From Sipunculus nudus (taxonomy: Eukaryota > Annelida > Sipuncula > Golfingiida > Sipunculidae): DNA of 64,000 nt. Position 1 is the first letter of the stretch, and every line of letters starts with the position of its first letter. Positions 41,071 to 53,186 of the stretch are shown here, piece by piece. Below the pieces are notes generated by a model, which was not told the DNA's origin, searched no databases, and saw only the letters and a list, made by a program, of their open reading frames with translations. The stretch covers positions 25,356,008 to 25,420,007 of the forward strand of contig CM049313.1 of assembly GCA_026874595.1 (NCBI GenBank), written 5' to 3'. The position numbers and the translations under genes were made by a program.

Positions 41071-41730
41071 TATTTATTGTCAAAATAACCATGGTTGCAA
41101 TTTGAAACAGGCTCATATCTTATAGAAGTTTACCACTACCAGACTACTATCATGCATTTTGTAATCTACAGGTAAATGCCCTAAAGTAATGATAGCATAC
41201 ATGCAGTTCCCTTCGTATACATATAATGATGCCTGGGAAATTTCGAGCTGATTGCCTCAAAATGTTATATGCAATTTTGATGTTTGATTCATACAACGGT
41301 TAGGCCACAGTATGGAGGTCAAAGATAAAAAGGTCGTATTTAAACATGCATATTTAGTTGATGTGCGTTGTTTCTTAAATGTCCTATTTTTATAGCTTTT
41401 TAAGAAATATCTATTTTTTAAGTTGATTTTAAGTATACCTTGTATAAATTGTGTTACTGCTCATTACCAGTGACCTTTCATGGTCATAAAGGGTCCTTTA
41501 GTATATGGTCTATCACTTCTGAAAATTCCATGCTTTTATCATAAAATGCATAATTTTATCTGTAGTCGCCCCACTAAGGACTCGACAGGCATTTATATAT
41601 AGGACTGATTTGAGATGCATACGTCATGCAGGTCGTTGTCTTCCATCATTTTGCAAAGGTATATCGCTGTACTGATTTAACATGGGGCTACGAGCGAGAG
41701 GATTCAGGACAAAGGAATAAATGTGAATTT
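41071..41730. other. Spacer between the two large elements
   Basis: AT-rich, no gene recognised. Confidence 0.45.
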
Positions 41731-42551
41731 TATTACAGATGTCTCTTTTATTGTATGCAGCAGTCTAACATATGTGAACTCTACACAGCGCTCGGTTTAA
41801 TCTATGGCGGCAAAGCCCGGCCCAAGCGTGGGGTCTGACGTGTAAACAGTGGTCATGCTAGTCGGGGGCTTTCTCGGCTGGCCCATGTTTGAACCCTGAC
41901 ATATAGAGACACAGCGTTCTTGTTCTAGATGGTTCCTGTAACGCGTGTGTACAGTGTATCATGTAAGGTTCTTTGGATTGTACGGAAAATGAAAGTTCTC
42001 GGCTTGTGGTGAACGTTATAAATAAGGGGCTGTGTTTTAGAGCCAGGGGGAGAGGTGAGAGAATATTCAAGCGGACACAGAATAGTGGACCTTTTCCTAT
42101 AATTGCGGCAGTTATAGTTTTTCTTTTGAAAATTTTAACGGATTTTATATAGTCTTCAGTTAACCTTTCGGATCACTGCCAGGATTTCACTTTTGGATTT
42201 CAGTTGATTGATTTTGTGATTACATTGGACTGTTATTCTCTAAGAAGATTTGTGTGAACTGTTCATCCGGCTTATACATTTTAAAGGACTTGTCGCTGTG
42301 ACAGTGGTGGTATCCAGGTACTGTGCACTTTGTTTATTATGCTGCGTGATTGTATTGATTTGCTGTTATACTGTTGTTGTACTGTGTAATTCTATTGATT
42401 TAGTACATTGAAAATTATAGTTATAAAACCACTGACTTCTTTATTCATTCCCCTAGACATTTCACGCTTCCCAGTGTTACAGAATCTGATTTTTTTTTTT
42501 ATTTTAGGCTCATCACAACTACGTGATCTGGTGATATTAGGTTCCGTAACA
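41731..42551 (+). repeat. 5' LTR
   Basis: It aligns with 47235-47781 from CAGATGTCTCTTTTATTGTA to the end at GTAACA, including GGACCTTTTCCTATAATTGC and TTCGGATCACTGCCAGG. It is about 820 bp against about 547 bp on the other side, because about 41795-42050 has no counterpart there. The first bases are TA rather than TG, probably a mutation. Confidence 0.88.
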
Positions 42552-42557
42552 CAAAAT

Positions 42558-42575
42558 TGTGGGCTCGTCTGGTAG
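42558..42575 (+). promoter_or_regulatory. Primer-binding site, tRNA-Pro-like
   Basis: TGTGGGCTCGTCTGG lies a few bases after the 5' LTR. It resembles the tRNA-Pro primer site used by some retroelements (TGGGGGCTCGTCCGG), with two mismatches in these 15 bases. Confidence 0.6.
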
Positions 42576-42705
42576 GCGTTTTGAAAATTTATTAGGCCTT
42601 GACCTAGACACATTGTTTACAATACATTGTTATAACACATTATTTACATTACATTGTTTACAAGATTTATCTCAGTGTTTTTTATTTTTGTTTTAAGATC
42701 TTAAC

Positions 42706-43850
42706 ATGGCAGATTTCACACCTGAGACATTTGTTGAAGATCCCGACCCTGATCAACTTGAACAGTTGACAAAAGATCAGTTGATGCGTTTGGGATAACA
42801 CTGAGGGCTAAGTGAAAAAGAGGGAAAAGCATTGAGAAAACCTGATATCAATGCTAAAATTATGCCAAATCTAGATAGCAAAGGTTTAATTGAAGAGAGT
42901 TAAGTGAAAACATAAAAAATGACAGCCTTGCTATGCAATTAGAATCAAAATAGTTGGAAATGCAACATGAGCTAGCATTAAAAGAGAGGGAATTAGTAAA
43001 CAAAAAGAAAAAGAAAGAGAAAGAATAAAAAATAGAAAGAGAAAGACAAGAAAAAGAAATAGAAAGAGACAGAACAGAAAAAGAAAAAGAAATTTAGTTA
43101 AAACGACTGGAGTTAGACAGACTTAAACTAGAACAATGTCTACGTGCTGACCCCACTCACAGTTTTGATGTTGCTAAACACATTAGACTTGTCCCACCTT
43201 TTCAAGAAAAAGAGGTTTATAAATATTTCTAACATTTTGAGAAAGTAAGTGAAAATTTAAAATGGCCTAATGAAAATTAGACTATGCTGTTACAAAGTGT
43301 ATTGACTGGCAAGGCCAGAGAAATTTATACAGAGCTTTCAGTAGAAGCCGCTGCTGACTATGACCTTGTAAAACGGTTAATCCTAAAAGGTTATGAGTTA
43401 GTTCCGGAGGCTTACCGCCAGAAATTCAGTCTGACTCCAAAGAAGAATCCGTTGCTTGCGTCATAAAAACCTCAGTCCATTCCTGCGAGGAATTTAACAA
43501 GGCTAGGTCCTTTCAAGATACCTGCAGGGAGTATTCTCTGAATAAGGCTAAGTACTTTATGACTCTTGCGAGAGTATTTCAAATGAGGCCAGGTCCTCTT
43601 ATGATAAACAGAAGTTTGTTTCTGCTGAGGAAAACTCCTCTGTTGACTCCCATGAGGAGATGGTAAAAAGGATGTAGATTCCTTTTATGACTCTGAAAAA
43701 GAGTTTATGACTGACACTGTCAATGTCAATTCTTTGTTTGATGAAACTGAGGTAGTAGATTGCTCTACTGACTCTGAAATGGAGTTATTTGAGCCATTCA
43801 TACATGATGGTTTTGTATTACTTTCAATTGATTTACCCCTATTAGAATTT
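42706..43850 (+). pseudogene. Retrotransposon gag remnant with SCAN-like block
   Basis: The ATG at 42706 opens an acidic N-terminus (MADFTPETFVEDPDPDQ) soon broken by stops. A long Lys/Glu-rich stretch (42955-43110) suggests a coiled coil. At 43284-43440 a frame with LLQSVLTGKAREIYTEL and YELVPEAYRQKF matches the gag segment of Gmr1-like elements from which SCAN domains arose. No intact CCHC knuckle was seen. Several in-frame stops make it non-functional. Confidence 0.75.
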
Positions 43851-44090
43851 TGAGGGACACTGGTTCAGGCCAGACTCTGATGTAAGCAAACACTTTGCCA
43901 ATTACTAATAGGTCTTTTACTAGTGCACATGCACTTGTAAATGGTATTTTTCAGACAAGCACACTTCCGTTCCGCTCCACAGTATACATTTAAATTCAGA
44001 TTTAATTTCTAGAAATACTACTGCGGGCATAAGAACTACTTTACCCTTTAAGTGAATTCAGTTGCTACTAGGCAATGATGTTGCAGGTGA
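43838..44090 (+). pseudogene. Retrotransposon aspartic protease remnant
   Basis: LRDTGSGQTLM with the catalytic Asp-Thr-Gly lies at 43850-43880, followed by a stop. The later LLLGNDVAG at about 44062-44088 matches the conserved end of retroelement proteases. Between them are stops and frame changes. Confidence 0.7.
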
Positions 44091-44443
44091 CAATTAATGT
44101 ACAGCCTGTACAAATAGTGACAGAAAAGCCGTCACTTGATCAGGACACTGATCCTGAAAATCAGGAAATTCCTGGTTTGTATCCTTCATGTGCTGTTACT
44201 AGATCTATGGCCAAGAAATACACACATGAGGATAATGATCCAGATGATAACACTCTGGGAGTCACTAATGACTCTTCTAACGACTCGCCCGTACAGGATG
44301 CAGCATTTTCAAGGTCAGAACATATCGCGGAACAGCACAAGGACCCTGATATTTCATGTTTGTTTCCCAGGGCAGTTTCTAAAGATGAACTGTCACAGAA
44401 CCCAGTTTGTTTCTATAATAAAAAATGGAGTGCTTATGCGTAA
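44075..44443 (+). pseudogene. Acidic linker between protease and integrase
   Basis: An open stretch of about 122 codons, rich in Asp, Asn and Ser (for example EDNDPDDNTL), joins the protease end to the region ahead of integrase. It contains CAVTRSMAKK, a phrase typical of the post-protease region of such elements. No domain is recognised. Confidence 0.5.
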
Positions 44444-44519
44444 ATGAAGACCACCTGATGTATGCGATGATGATAAGTGGGCTATCAAACATCAAATAGT
44501 AATGCCCAAAAGCTATCGC

Positions 44520-45480
44520 AATGAAATTCTAAGCATGGGGCTCCTTTGTCTTGCCATTTAGGTATAAATAAAACTCATCAGAAAGTTAGTACGCACTTCT
44601 ATTGGCCTAACCTCAGGAAAGATGTTGTACAATATTGTAAATCATGCCATACATGCCAGATGTTAGGCAATCCCAATCAGAATCCTCCTAAGGCCCCACT
44701 TTGGCCTATTCCTGCTTTCGGGGAACCATTTAGTAGGATTATTGTTGATTGTGTTGGGCCACTGCCCAAAAAAAATCTTGACATGAACACTTGCTTACGA
44801 TTATGTGCGCATCTACCAGGTTCCCTGAGGCAATACAATTGCGCAAAATTAATGCCAAACGTGTTGTCAAAGCTCTGACCATTTTTTTTTTACAACATTT
44901 GGATCACCAAAATCCGTCCAGTCTGACCAAGGGTCTAATTTTATGTCTGGCTTATTCCAGCAAGTTATGCTTGAGCTAGGTATAAAAACAGTACAGCTCT
45001 TCGCCATACCATCCTGAAAGTCAGGGCGCCCCCGAGCGTTTTCACCAGACATTAAAAAACATGATTAGGACTTATTGCTATGACACACAGAAAGACTGGG
45101 ATGAAGGAATCCATCTATTGCTGTTTGCTGTCAGATAATCCTTCCAAGAGTCCTTGGGTTTCAGTCGCTTTGAACTAGTTTTTGGACACTCAGTTCGCGG
45201 TCCATTAAAACTGCTTAAAGAAAAACTCTTGTGTGAAAATCCTGATTCTCTAAGCTTATTGCAGTATGTCTCCGACTTTCGCACTAAACTACACAATGCT
45301 TGTGAGATTGCAAAGTCTAATCTAAAATCTGCACAAAGTAAAATGAAACAAAGTATGACCAGAACACTGAAAGCAGGACATTTGAGCCTGGTGAAAAGGC
45401 CCTTGCCTTACTTCCAATCCCTGGCAGACCTCTGCAAGCTAGGTATTTTGGTCCTTACATTATTGACAAGAAAGTCATTG
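44520..45480 (+). pseudogene. Retrotransposon integrase remnant
   Basis: The zinc-binding part CHLGINKTHQKV and YCKSCHTCQ is followed by the core with the first catalytic Asp in IIVDCVGPLPK (about 44740), the second in VQSDQGSNF (about 44918) and the Glu in APERFHQTLKN (about 45030). All three acidic residues of the D,D-35-E triad survive, though in different frames. A C-terminal part extends to about 45480 (FSRFELVFGHSVRGPL at 45160). Confidence 0.85.
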
Positions 45481-45673
45481 ATTTAAATTACATATTGTTG
45501 ATACCAGATAGGCGTAAGAAGAAACAACTGTGCCATGTTAAAATATTGAAACCATATTGTGACAGAAATAGCACATCAGATGTTGTACATAGTGTTACTG
45601 CTGTTAATTGTGTAAAAACTGAATCTGACCCAGTTAAAGAAGATATTGATTGTAACTGTGATGTAGTCATTCA

Positions 45674-46400
45674 GTGTGGAACATTACCACTAAAAACTCA
45701 GACATGTTTAACAACCTGGATGCCAAACTGTCACACCTTATCGCACAACAACAACAAGACCTCAAGAACCTGCTGCAGAATTATGAACATTTGTTTAGGG
45801 ACATTCCAACGCGAACTAACATATTGTGCCATGACGTCGATGTTGGCGAGGCAAACGCAGCCAAGCAGCATCCTTATAGACAGAATCTAGAAAAGCAAAA
45901 GTATCTACAAGATGAGGTTCAGTATTTGCTGGACAATGACTTTATTGAACCTAGTAACAGTAACTGGAGTTCACCATGTATTCTTGTGCCAAAACCTTAT
46001 GGAAGTTACCGTATGTGCACAGATTATCGAAAACTGAACTCTGTCACCAAGACTGTCACGTTCCCAATTCTGAGGATCGATGATTGTATTGGTAGAGTCG
46101 GTAGCTCCAGATATGTCTCTGTTTGACTTGCTCAAAGGATTTTGGCAAGTTTCACTGACAGAACGAGCGGAAGAAGTGTCCGCATTTGTGACGCCGCAAG
46201 GACTGAACCAGTATAAAGTTATGCCGTTTGGCATGAAGAACTCGCCAGCCACGTTCCAGCGCCTCATCCATATGGTTGTCAAGGACATTCAGGGCTGCGA
46301 CGCATATGTTGATGACCTTATCGTGTACAGCGACATTGGGAGAAACATCTGCAAATTCTTCGTGACCTCTTCGAAAGACTCAGTGAAGCACGTCTGATCA
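45674..46400 (+). pseudogene. Retrotransposon reverse transcriptase remnant
   Basis: Recognised by SPCILVPKPYGSYRMCTDYR (about 45970), FPILRIDDCI, FDLLKGFWQV (46121), MPFGMKNSPATFQRL (46221) and the catalytic YVDDLIVYSD (about 46304). Two frames are joined across a frameshift near 46110, and another follows near 46340. It lies downstream of integrase, the reverse of the usual gypsy order. Confidence 0.9.
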
Positions 46401-47105
46401 TAAACTTAGTAAAATCTGAGTTTAGTCATGCACCAGTAACATTTTGGGGTCATTTTGTAGGGCAGGGTCAGGTAGAACCTGTTAATGCTAAAATAAGTGC
46501 CATTTCTGCATTTCCTAGACCAGAAAACAAAAAGCAAATAATGCGTTTTCTTGATATAGTTGGATATTACAGGAAGTTTTGTTCATTTTTTTCTGCTGTA
46601 GCTGAACCTTTGACTAATTTGTTAAAGAAGAAACAAAAGTTTGTATGGAATGTTCAGTGTGAAAATGCATTTCAGAATTTGAAAGCAATTCTGCAAAGCT
46701 CACCAGTTTTGGTAGCTCCAGACTTTTCTGTACCTTTTAAGTTAGCTGTGATACTGCTGCTGGTGCTGTGTTGTTACAAGAAGGCAATGATGGCATAGAT
46801 CATCAAATTTGTTATTTCTCAAGAAAGTTTAATGCAAACCAGAAAAAAACTACTCGACGATTGAAAAGGAATGTTTGGCTTTGATTTTTGCATTGCAACA
46901 TTTTGAAGTTTATGTCACTTCATCAGTCAAGCCTATCATTGTCTTCAGTGATCACAATCCCCTCACGTTCATGAACAAATTGAAGTGTAAAAATCAAAGA
47001 TTGTTGAGATGGAGTTTGTTGTAACAGGATTACAACCTTGAAATCAAACATATTAAAGGGAAAGACCATATACTTGCTGATTGCTTATCGAGCTCTTTAT
47101 GAAAT
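46400..47105 (+). pseudogene. RT connection and RNase H remnant
   Basis: IVGYYRKFCSFFSAVAEPLT and KKQKFVWNVQCENAFQNLK (46555-46680) form the connection. The first RNase H block FKLAV is frameshifted by a lost base near 46749. Later blocks, FSDHNPLTFMNKL (about 46950) and IKHIKGKDHILADCLS (about 47047), end the polyprotein at a stop near 47102. No chromodomain follows. Confidence 0.8.
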
Positions 47106-47222
47106 TTTGTAAACAAGATGTTTATGTTATGTTGTAAATAAAATGATTCTTGAGATATTGTAAAGATTTAGTAATGGTCATCACAAAAAGATAGTTTTCC
47201 GAGAAAACTTTCTTTTTTCTTA

Positions 47223-47234
47223 CAGGAGGGGGAG
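47223..47234 (+). promoter_or_regulatory. Polypurine tract of the LTR element
   Basis: CAGGAGGGGGAG immediately precedes the TGTAACAG start of the 3' LTR, as required for plus-strand priming. Confidence 0.8.
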
Positions 47235-47781
47235 TGTAACAGATGTCTCTTTTATTGTATTCAGCATTCTTACATATGTGAACTCTACACAGCACTCGGT
47301 TTAGAGCGTGAGAGAATATTCAAGCGGACACAGAAGAGTGGACCTTTTCCTATAATTGCGGCAGTTATAGCTTTTCTTTGAAACTTTTAATGGATTTTAT
47401 ATAGTCTTCAGTTAACCTTTCGGATCACTGCCAGGATTTCACTTTTGGATTACGGTAGACTGATTTTGTGATTACATTGGACTGTTATTCTCTGAGAAGA
47501 TCTGTGTGAACTGTTCATCCGGCTTATACATTTTAAAGGACTTGTCGCTGTGACAGTGGTGGTATCCAGGTACTGTGCACTTTGTTTATTATGCTGCGTG
47601 ATTGTTTTGATTTGCTGTTATACTTAATTTTATTGATTTAGTACATTGAAAATTATAGTTATTTGTTAACAAAAAACCACTGAATACTACATTTCACGTT
47701 GCTTAGTGTTACAGAATCTGATTTTTTTTTATTCTAGGCTCATCACGACTACGTGATCTGTTGATATTAGGTTGCGAAACA
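47235..47781 (+). repeat. 3' LTR
   Basis: Begins TGTAACAGATGTC and ends GTTGCGAAACA. Compared with the 5' LTR it lacks about 255 bp after CACTCGGTTTA and has a small extra segment (TTTGTTAACAAAA) near 47660. Confidence 0.88.
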
Positions 47782-49719
47782 ATTTATACAAATCAAAGCG
47801 TAATTCCCGTCTCTGTGGTAAGTCTGTAACCGACGTCATTTTCTGTGCAAGAGGCACGATTTGAGTCTTAATTAATGCTTGTATTTATATGCCAAAAATC
47901 AAACAATCATTTACCAATTGACATGTTAATTTAAACAAATTTTTTTTCGCGCATTCTGAGTAATATTTCGAAAGTGCAAATAGAAATATTTTACGGTTGG
48001 TCTGTGTTTTTTTTGGGGTTAGTATATGTAATTGTTGACCGGGATGAATTGTCGAAAATGTCGAAAATATTGATTTCCTCATCCTGACTTTCAGTGCGAT
48101 ATTTACCTTATAGTTCGGTCACTCTGACCTCTTGGAAGATTCTCTCATCTTAGAGGGGCAAATCAGCTGCTACACGTGTTTGAAAGTTCACACATTAAGC
48201 ATGGGCTACATGTGTTTAGCCCATGTGTGCAGCTAGCGCTGTTATAGACTTAACATAAAATGATGTACTAATAAAGCGATAACCATCAGTGAACATATTT
48301 ATCAAAGTGTCACTTTTTAAAGGGGTCTACTAAGTATTAACTTACCAGGTATGTTGAATATACACGAAATATAGTGTTATCTTATTCAAATATTATGATA
48401 TCTGCCCATATTTGTTTCTAAAACCGTTTGCCCATTCATATATACACTACTGAAAAAAAAACTAGCACCGCGGGCGCGATCAGTGGTGCAAATAATGAAC
48501 CTACTATTTAGTCGTAAACCTCAGACTTAAAAAAATCAAGCTTTCAAGCTTCCAGCCTGTGTTTTTTTCCGTGTTTCTTCTTTCATAAGTTGTCGCGCAT
48601 GTGCAAGATCCTTCCTTTAGCCATACATTCTTGTTATGATAAACAGATATCCGCATGGACTTACACTTTCGTTTACTCACACAGAACCATAACAACGTGT
48701 AAAAAAGATGAATTTGAAGGATCAAGTCGTTGTGCCGGAATTGTTTTGCTTGGATACTGTTGTATGTTCAACCAAAATGAACAAATTGCGTGAGACAGTG
48801 CACACATTATTGTAACTGTTTATGTATATTGAAGTTTCGACTTCTAAATATATGTCTATATAGCTTTAAAACATATTCGTAAATGGTTGTACTTGAACAT
48901 AAAACGAGTTAAAACGCCACTCATGCAATCTATATATGAAACATTTTCTTTGTGAAAAGTCTAAAAAACATGTTTGGTTTTAAAATTATTAAGGTATTGC
49001 ACGTATGTATTTTTCACATGTTCAAACACTACGCGCTATTTTAAAATGTCGACACTCAAGTAAAATTACTTTTTCTGATTATGAAAGACACATGTTATAG
49101 CTGTATGCACTGTCCCATGCATGTACAAGTCCACTAATAGTCATGTTTGCTTTTTTCCTGGGTTTATCATTTCAGCAAGATGTTTGGAAGATTTAAATTT
49201 CTCTTGCACCAGGATCCAGGAATAACGTTTTTAATTATTCCTTCTTACCAAAAGTGCATTTATTTTCTTCCTGATTCTTAAATTTTTATATATGACAAAA
49301 AATAATAATATATGTAACCAGTCAAAGATCTTCGAAAATCTTCGCAAATGTAAACATCATCACTGCCTATAGGTCTTCAAGGTAAACATATACCGATGTC
49401 TGAATGTCTTGCCACAAGCAAAGCGCCACAAAAAAAAAAATGTAAAAATATTGTTGGGACGCTATCCCTCTGAAAATCTTTATTTTGTTTTAACGTTTAG
49501 AATAAAAATAAGTGAGCCAACATTCTTCACCTCCTTTAATACACACACACACACACACACACCCTCACACACACACACACACATATATTTATATTTATAA
49601 TTATTTAATAAATAAAATTGTGTTTAGAGCAGGAATACTGGAAGAATTGTATTACTAGGTTTTTCCTTTTGTCTCACACTTTTATAAATGACAATGCAGA
49701 GTGACATATGCTGATATAT
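47782..49719. other. Gene-free stretch
   Basis: No gene is recognised. A (CA)n run lies at about 49540-49583. Confidence 0.5.
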
Positions 49720-49936
49720 CAGGGGCGGATCCAGGATTTAGGAAAAGGGGGGGGGGGGTCCAACCCAGGAGGACAAATGAAAATCCTAAAAAAAAAGTTC
49801 ATCACGTCTGGAAAAGGGGGGGTCCAGGCCGCAAAATTACGTCTAAAACCCCTTAAAAAAGGTTGCTTCGGGTGAAAAAAAGGGGGGTGGGTGGGTCCGA
49901 ACCCCCTGGACACCCCCCCCCCCCGATCCGCTACTT
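49720..49936. mobile_element. Short hAT-like element
   Basis: The left end CAGGGGCGGATCC and the right end GATCCGCTACTT are imperfect inverted repeats, and G-rich and C-rich tracts sit just inside them. CAGNGGCGGATCC termini are characteristic of widespread Tip100/Zaphod-type hAT elements. At 217 bp it can only be a non-autonomous copy. A clear 8-bp duplication was not found in the AT-rich flanks. Confidence 0.65.
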
Positions 49937-51249
49937 TATATATATATAATATATATAGGCATATCGATAATATTAACTATAGACCCGAGGCTATATATTG
50001 TGAAATCAGGAATTGTAACGAAATAAATATATTGTCCTGAACTCTATACAGACATTTCGACATGGCATGTTTTACAAAGCATATATATGTATGTTGTACC
50101 GGTATCGGAATACATTTGTGCTTGCGCCAGCGTGTTTAGTCTTGAACTGGGGACTGCCTCTCTAGTTTTACCGATCTTACACTTATATCATGTTATCATG
50201 TTATCTAAGTGTTATCTTTTTACGAAACAATAGAAGATAAAAATGGTTATACATATTAATTTAAGTAATCACGATTTATATATCCCGTTCATTGATTAAA
50301 TTTATTCCCCTAATCTGTATGGTCATGTCCCTTGTTCCGTGTTTCGATCTGTGTTTTAGGGAAGCAGTTCCCATTCCGGGCCCATTGAAAGTGACGAAAA
50401 ATTCACTGCGGGGCTCATCACTATGAGATCCTGTTGAGCATCTGACTCATATACGTCAGGTAGCTGAAATATTTAAGCTAACAAGGAGTTACCTGTAATC
50501 ATCGATATCTAGCAAGGTGAGAAAAAATACACATTTACGCGTTAAACTCGGGTGCTTTATAAGCAATGTTTCTTGTAGCGGTGTAATATATCACGAAGAG
50601 TCTCAGAACGGGAGTCCCCCCCCCCCCCCCCCCAATTCTCCAGTTGGGCGTGTGCCAGACATCCCACTCCCTGCCTGTTGATCCTGGCATGGCCAACATT
50701 CGGTCAATTTGTAATACGAATTTTTTTTAAGATATTTAAAATTTCTACGGTTTTCCCTTAACCATAGCATTTTTCTGATTTTACATTGTCAGCTAAGGTA
50801 TTTAGATATATCTCAAACAGCAGCTTTCATGGTTAAGATCTTACATTTCTACTTTAAATAGCTGAAGCTGTCACTTGTTTATACATGATAGCAGTGTTTT
50901 ATGACTTCTGGTACACAAAAAAAATGTATTGACTGTGAACATGAATTTTCCTTCACAAAATTACTATAATTTGAGCCATTATCGAATGGGTTCTGCTTTC
51001 GGATTGTGTAAACTCAATATATAAGTGTATATATACATACATATATATATATATACAGTTGTGGGCTGGACTTAATACCGAAAAACACAGAAATACAAAA
51101 AAACTCCAAAATACAACAAAATAACACTGAAATAACATAAAATTACACTGACATAGGCTCACATAGCACTGAAATACTCTTGAATAACACTAAAATAACA
51201 GTCAAAACCACCAGTATATATGTTCAATACAGAATATATATATATATAT
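49937..51249. other. Gene-free stretch
   Basis: A C run of about 16 bases lies near 50618-50633 and a TA run near 51042-51055. From 51060 to 51200 the phrases AAATACAACAAAATAACACT and CTGAAATAACATAAAAT repeat loosely; similar text recurs at 53050-53125. Confidence 0.45.
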
Positions 51250-52091
51250 TAGGATTGGGACGGTTACCGGTATACGGTATTATCACGATATCTGACAGCT
51301 ACAGTTATCATACCGTCAACTTTCCTATTATCGCGATGCCACGATATCAGTTTTTGTTAACGAGTTTGGTTCACAAGCAAGCCCTTGAGGTTCAAAATAA
51401 ATTTATTTCAAAGAATCACATTTATTGTTATAAACCACATGTATTTGAATACACGCGTGCGGGTGGAACCATGTGCTTACAGACTTCGGAATTAGTCGGA
51501 AATGTCCAGAAGTAGCAGGATGAATCAGAGAGGACAAAAGCTTGAGAATTCCAGGAGAAAATAACATGAAAGAGCAATAAATACACATATTTATGCTTTT
51601 ATTGCATAGAACGAAAATGTCAACATAGAAGTGTCACCACTGAATCGAACATTCCATACGGGTTGCATATTTTGCCATATAAAATTTGGATGGTATATTT
51701 AGCCATGATTGGTATGACATGCTCTCCGAAAATTCGCCGGGATTCTCCGGCTTTTATGTAGCAATAGGAAACTGATGGGAAGTTCTGACAAGCGTGACTC
51801 GACGATGGAAGAAGGACTTCCCGCGCCTCAAGCTTGCACACCTGCAGGACCTTCATGCAACTTACATCACTTAATAAGTCATTCTGTGGTACTGGCATAA
51901 TAGGTATAAATGATATTAATATTTAACCCCTTGTATAAAGTCAAGATTTTAAAGGTGGTTGTTATAAATGTCATTATTGATGGCTTATTAATTCCATTAT
52001 ATATAATTAAAAATATCGCGATATCATAGTATATCGCGATAAAATTTGAATAATTATCATGATATTAAAAACCCATATTGTCCCAACACTA
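51250..52091. mobile_element. hAT-like non-autonomous element with 8-bp flanks
   Basis: TAGGATTGGGAC at the left and GTCCCAACACTA at the right are inverted repeats with two mismatches, and ATATATAT flanks both sides exactly (51242-51249 and 52092-52099), consistent with an 8-bp hAT target duplication, though the flank is low in complexity. Subterminal ATCGCGATATC-type palindromes occur at both ends. No transposase is encoded. Confidence 0.7.
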
Positions 52092-52099
52092 ATATATAT

Positions 52100-53126
52100 A
52101 AATGTATATAAAATTATATATATGTGCCCTCGGGGCTACAATAGGATTAGTCGGGTACACATGTGATGCTGGAACATTACAGGGGAAAGAGGTTTTTTTG
52201 TAGTTTTATCATTTATTACAAAGATATTTTACCAGGATGCCCATTCAGCACAGTATGCTGATGTTTAATAGGGTCCAGTGAACATATCAGGTGTATACAC
52301 ATATGATTTAAAAATACACCTATACTATAAAAATACACATAATATAAAAGGCAAATATAACACACTCATACCAAGTGGACTTCACTCTACAAACTCCCCA
52401 TGAGGTAGTGGCAATACCATGTCCCTCAACACTGCATGGCAGTGAGAGAGCAGATACCTGAACAGGTAAGTCTGCAGGGTGGATCCTCGTGAGGGATGGG
52501 TGGGAGAGCACATTGAATACATGTATGAATGCTAGGTTTTAAAACATTTCAAAGTGAATTTGTTTTGATGGGGGCACTTGGAGAGAATTTCAGCTCTTGA
52601 GTTCAACAGTGATCCGGGGGGGGGGGGGGGGGGGCAGTTGCTATTAGAAGCTTTTCAGACAAACAGAGATCACACTTGATCACTTCTAGTCCCACAGAAG
52701 TAAGGTGCTGCCCTGGCTGAGCTTTCCCAGGAAAGTTTGTAATTGATATTCTTGTCTTTTTGGGTCCAGATGTGTTTAGATAGCTCAGATTAACAGATCA
52801 TATGGTGCTATAACCCCAGTTAGCACTTTTGTGTGCCGGCGACGCAACAGACACAGAAACCTGTTGTGTCCCCGTCGGCTGCCAGATAGAACAAGAAGGA
52901 ATTTTTTTACAGTTACAATATCATTATCATAATTGAAAACTCGAAATTGAGTAAGTCACACACCAGAATAGGTGTCAATGGACTGTTTATTCTCCTAATT
53001 ACCTTTTCCCCTTGGAGCTCCTAGGAAGCCCACACCACAGCCAGGTTACACCAAATAACACCTAAATACAATAAAATAACACCAAAATACACTGAAGTAA
53101 CTGTCATTACCACCAGTATAGGTGTA

Positions 53127-53163
<37 letters not shown>

Positions 53164-53186
53164 GTGTGTATATGTTTATGTATATA
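52100..53186. other. Gene-free stretch
   Basis: A run of about 18 G lies near 52617-52634 and a TA run at about 53129-53163. A 55-nt open segment before a GTAAGT at 52465 was considered and rejected as an exon. Confidence 0.45.

Larger units (their letters stand above)
41731..47781 (+). mobile_element. Ty3/gypsy LTR retrotransposon of the Gmr1 type (decayed)
   Basis: The order is 5' LTR (41731-42551), primer-binding site, gag, protease, integrase, reverse transcriptase, RNase H, polypurine tract, 3' LTR (47235-47781). Integrase upstream of reverse transcriptase is the copia-like order that defines the Gmr1 group within gypsy; the gag also carries the block from which vertebrate SCAN domains are known to derive (RAYELVPEAYRQKF-like). 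The sequence ATTT directly flanks both LTR borders, a plausible 4-bp target duplication. Many stops and frameshifts mean it is not autonomous now. Confidence 0.88.

Noticed and set aside
52410-52464. Possible 55-nt plus-strand exon (WQYHVPQHCMAV) before GTAAGT
   Set aside because: The acceptor is weak, it is very short, and no partner exons are visible.
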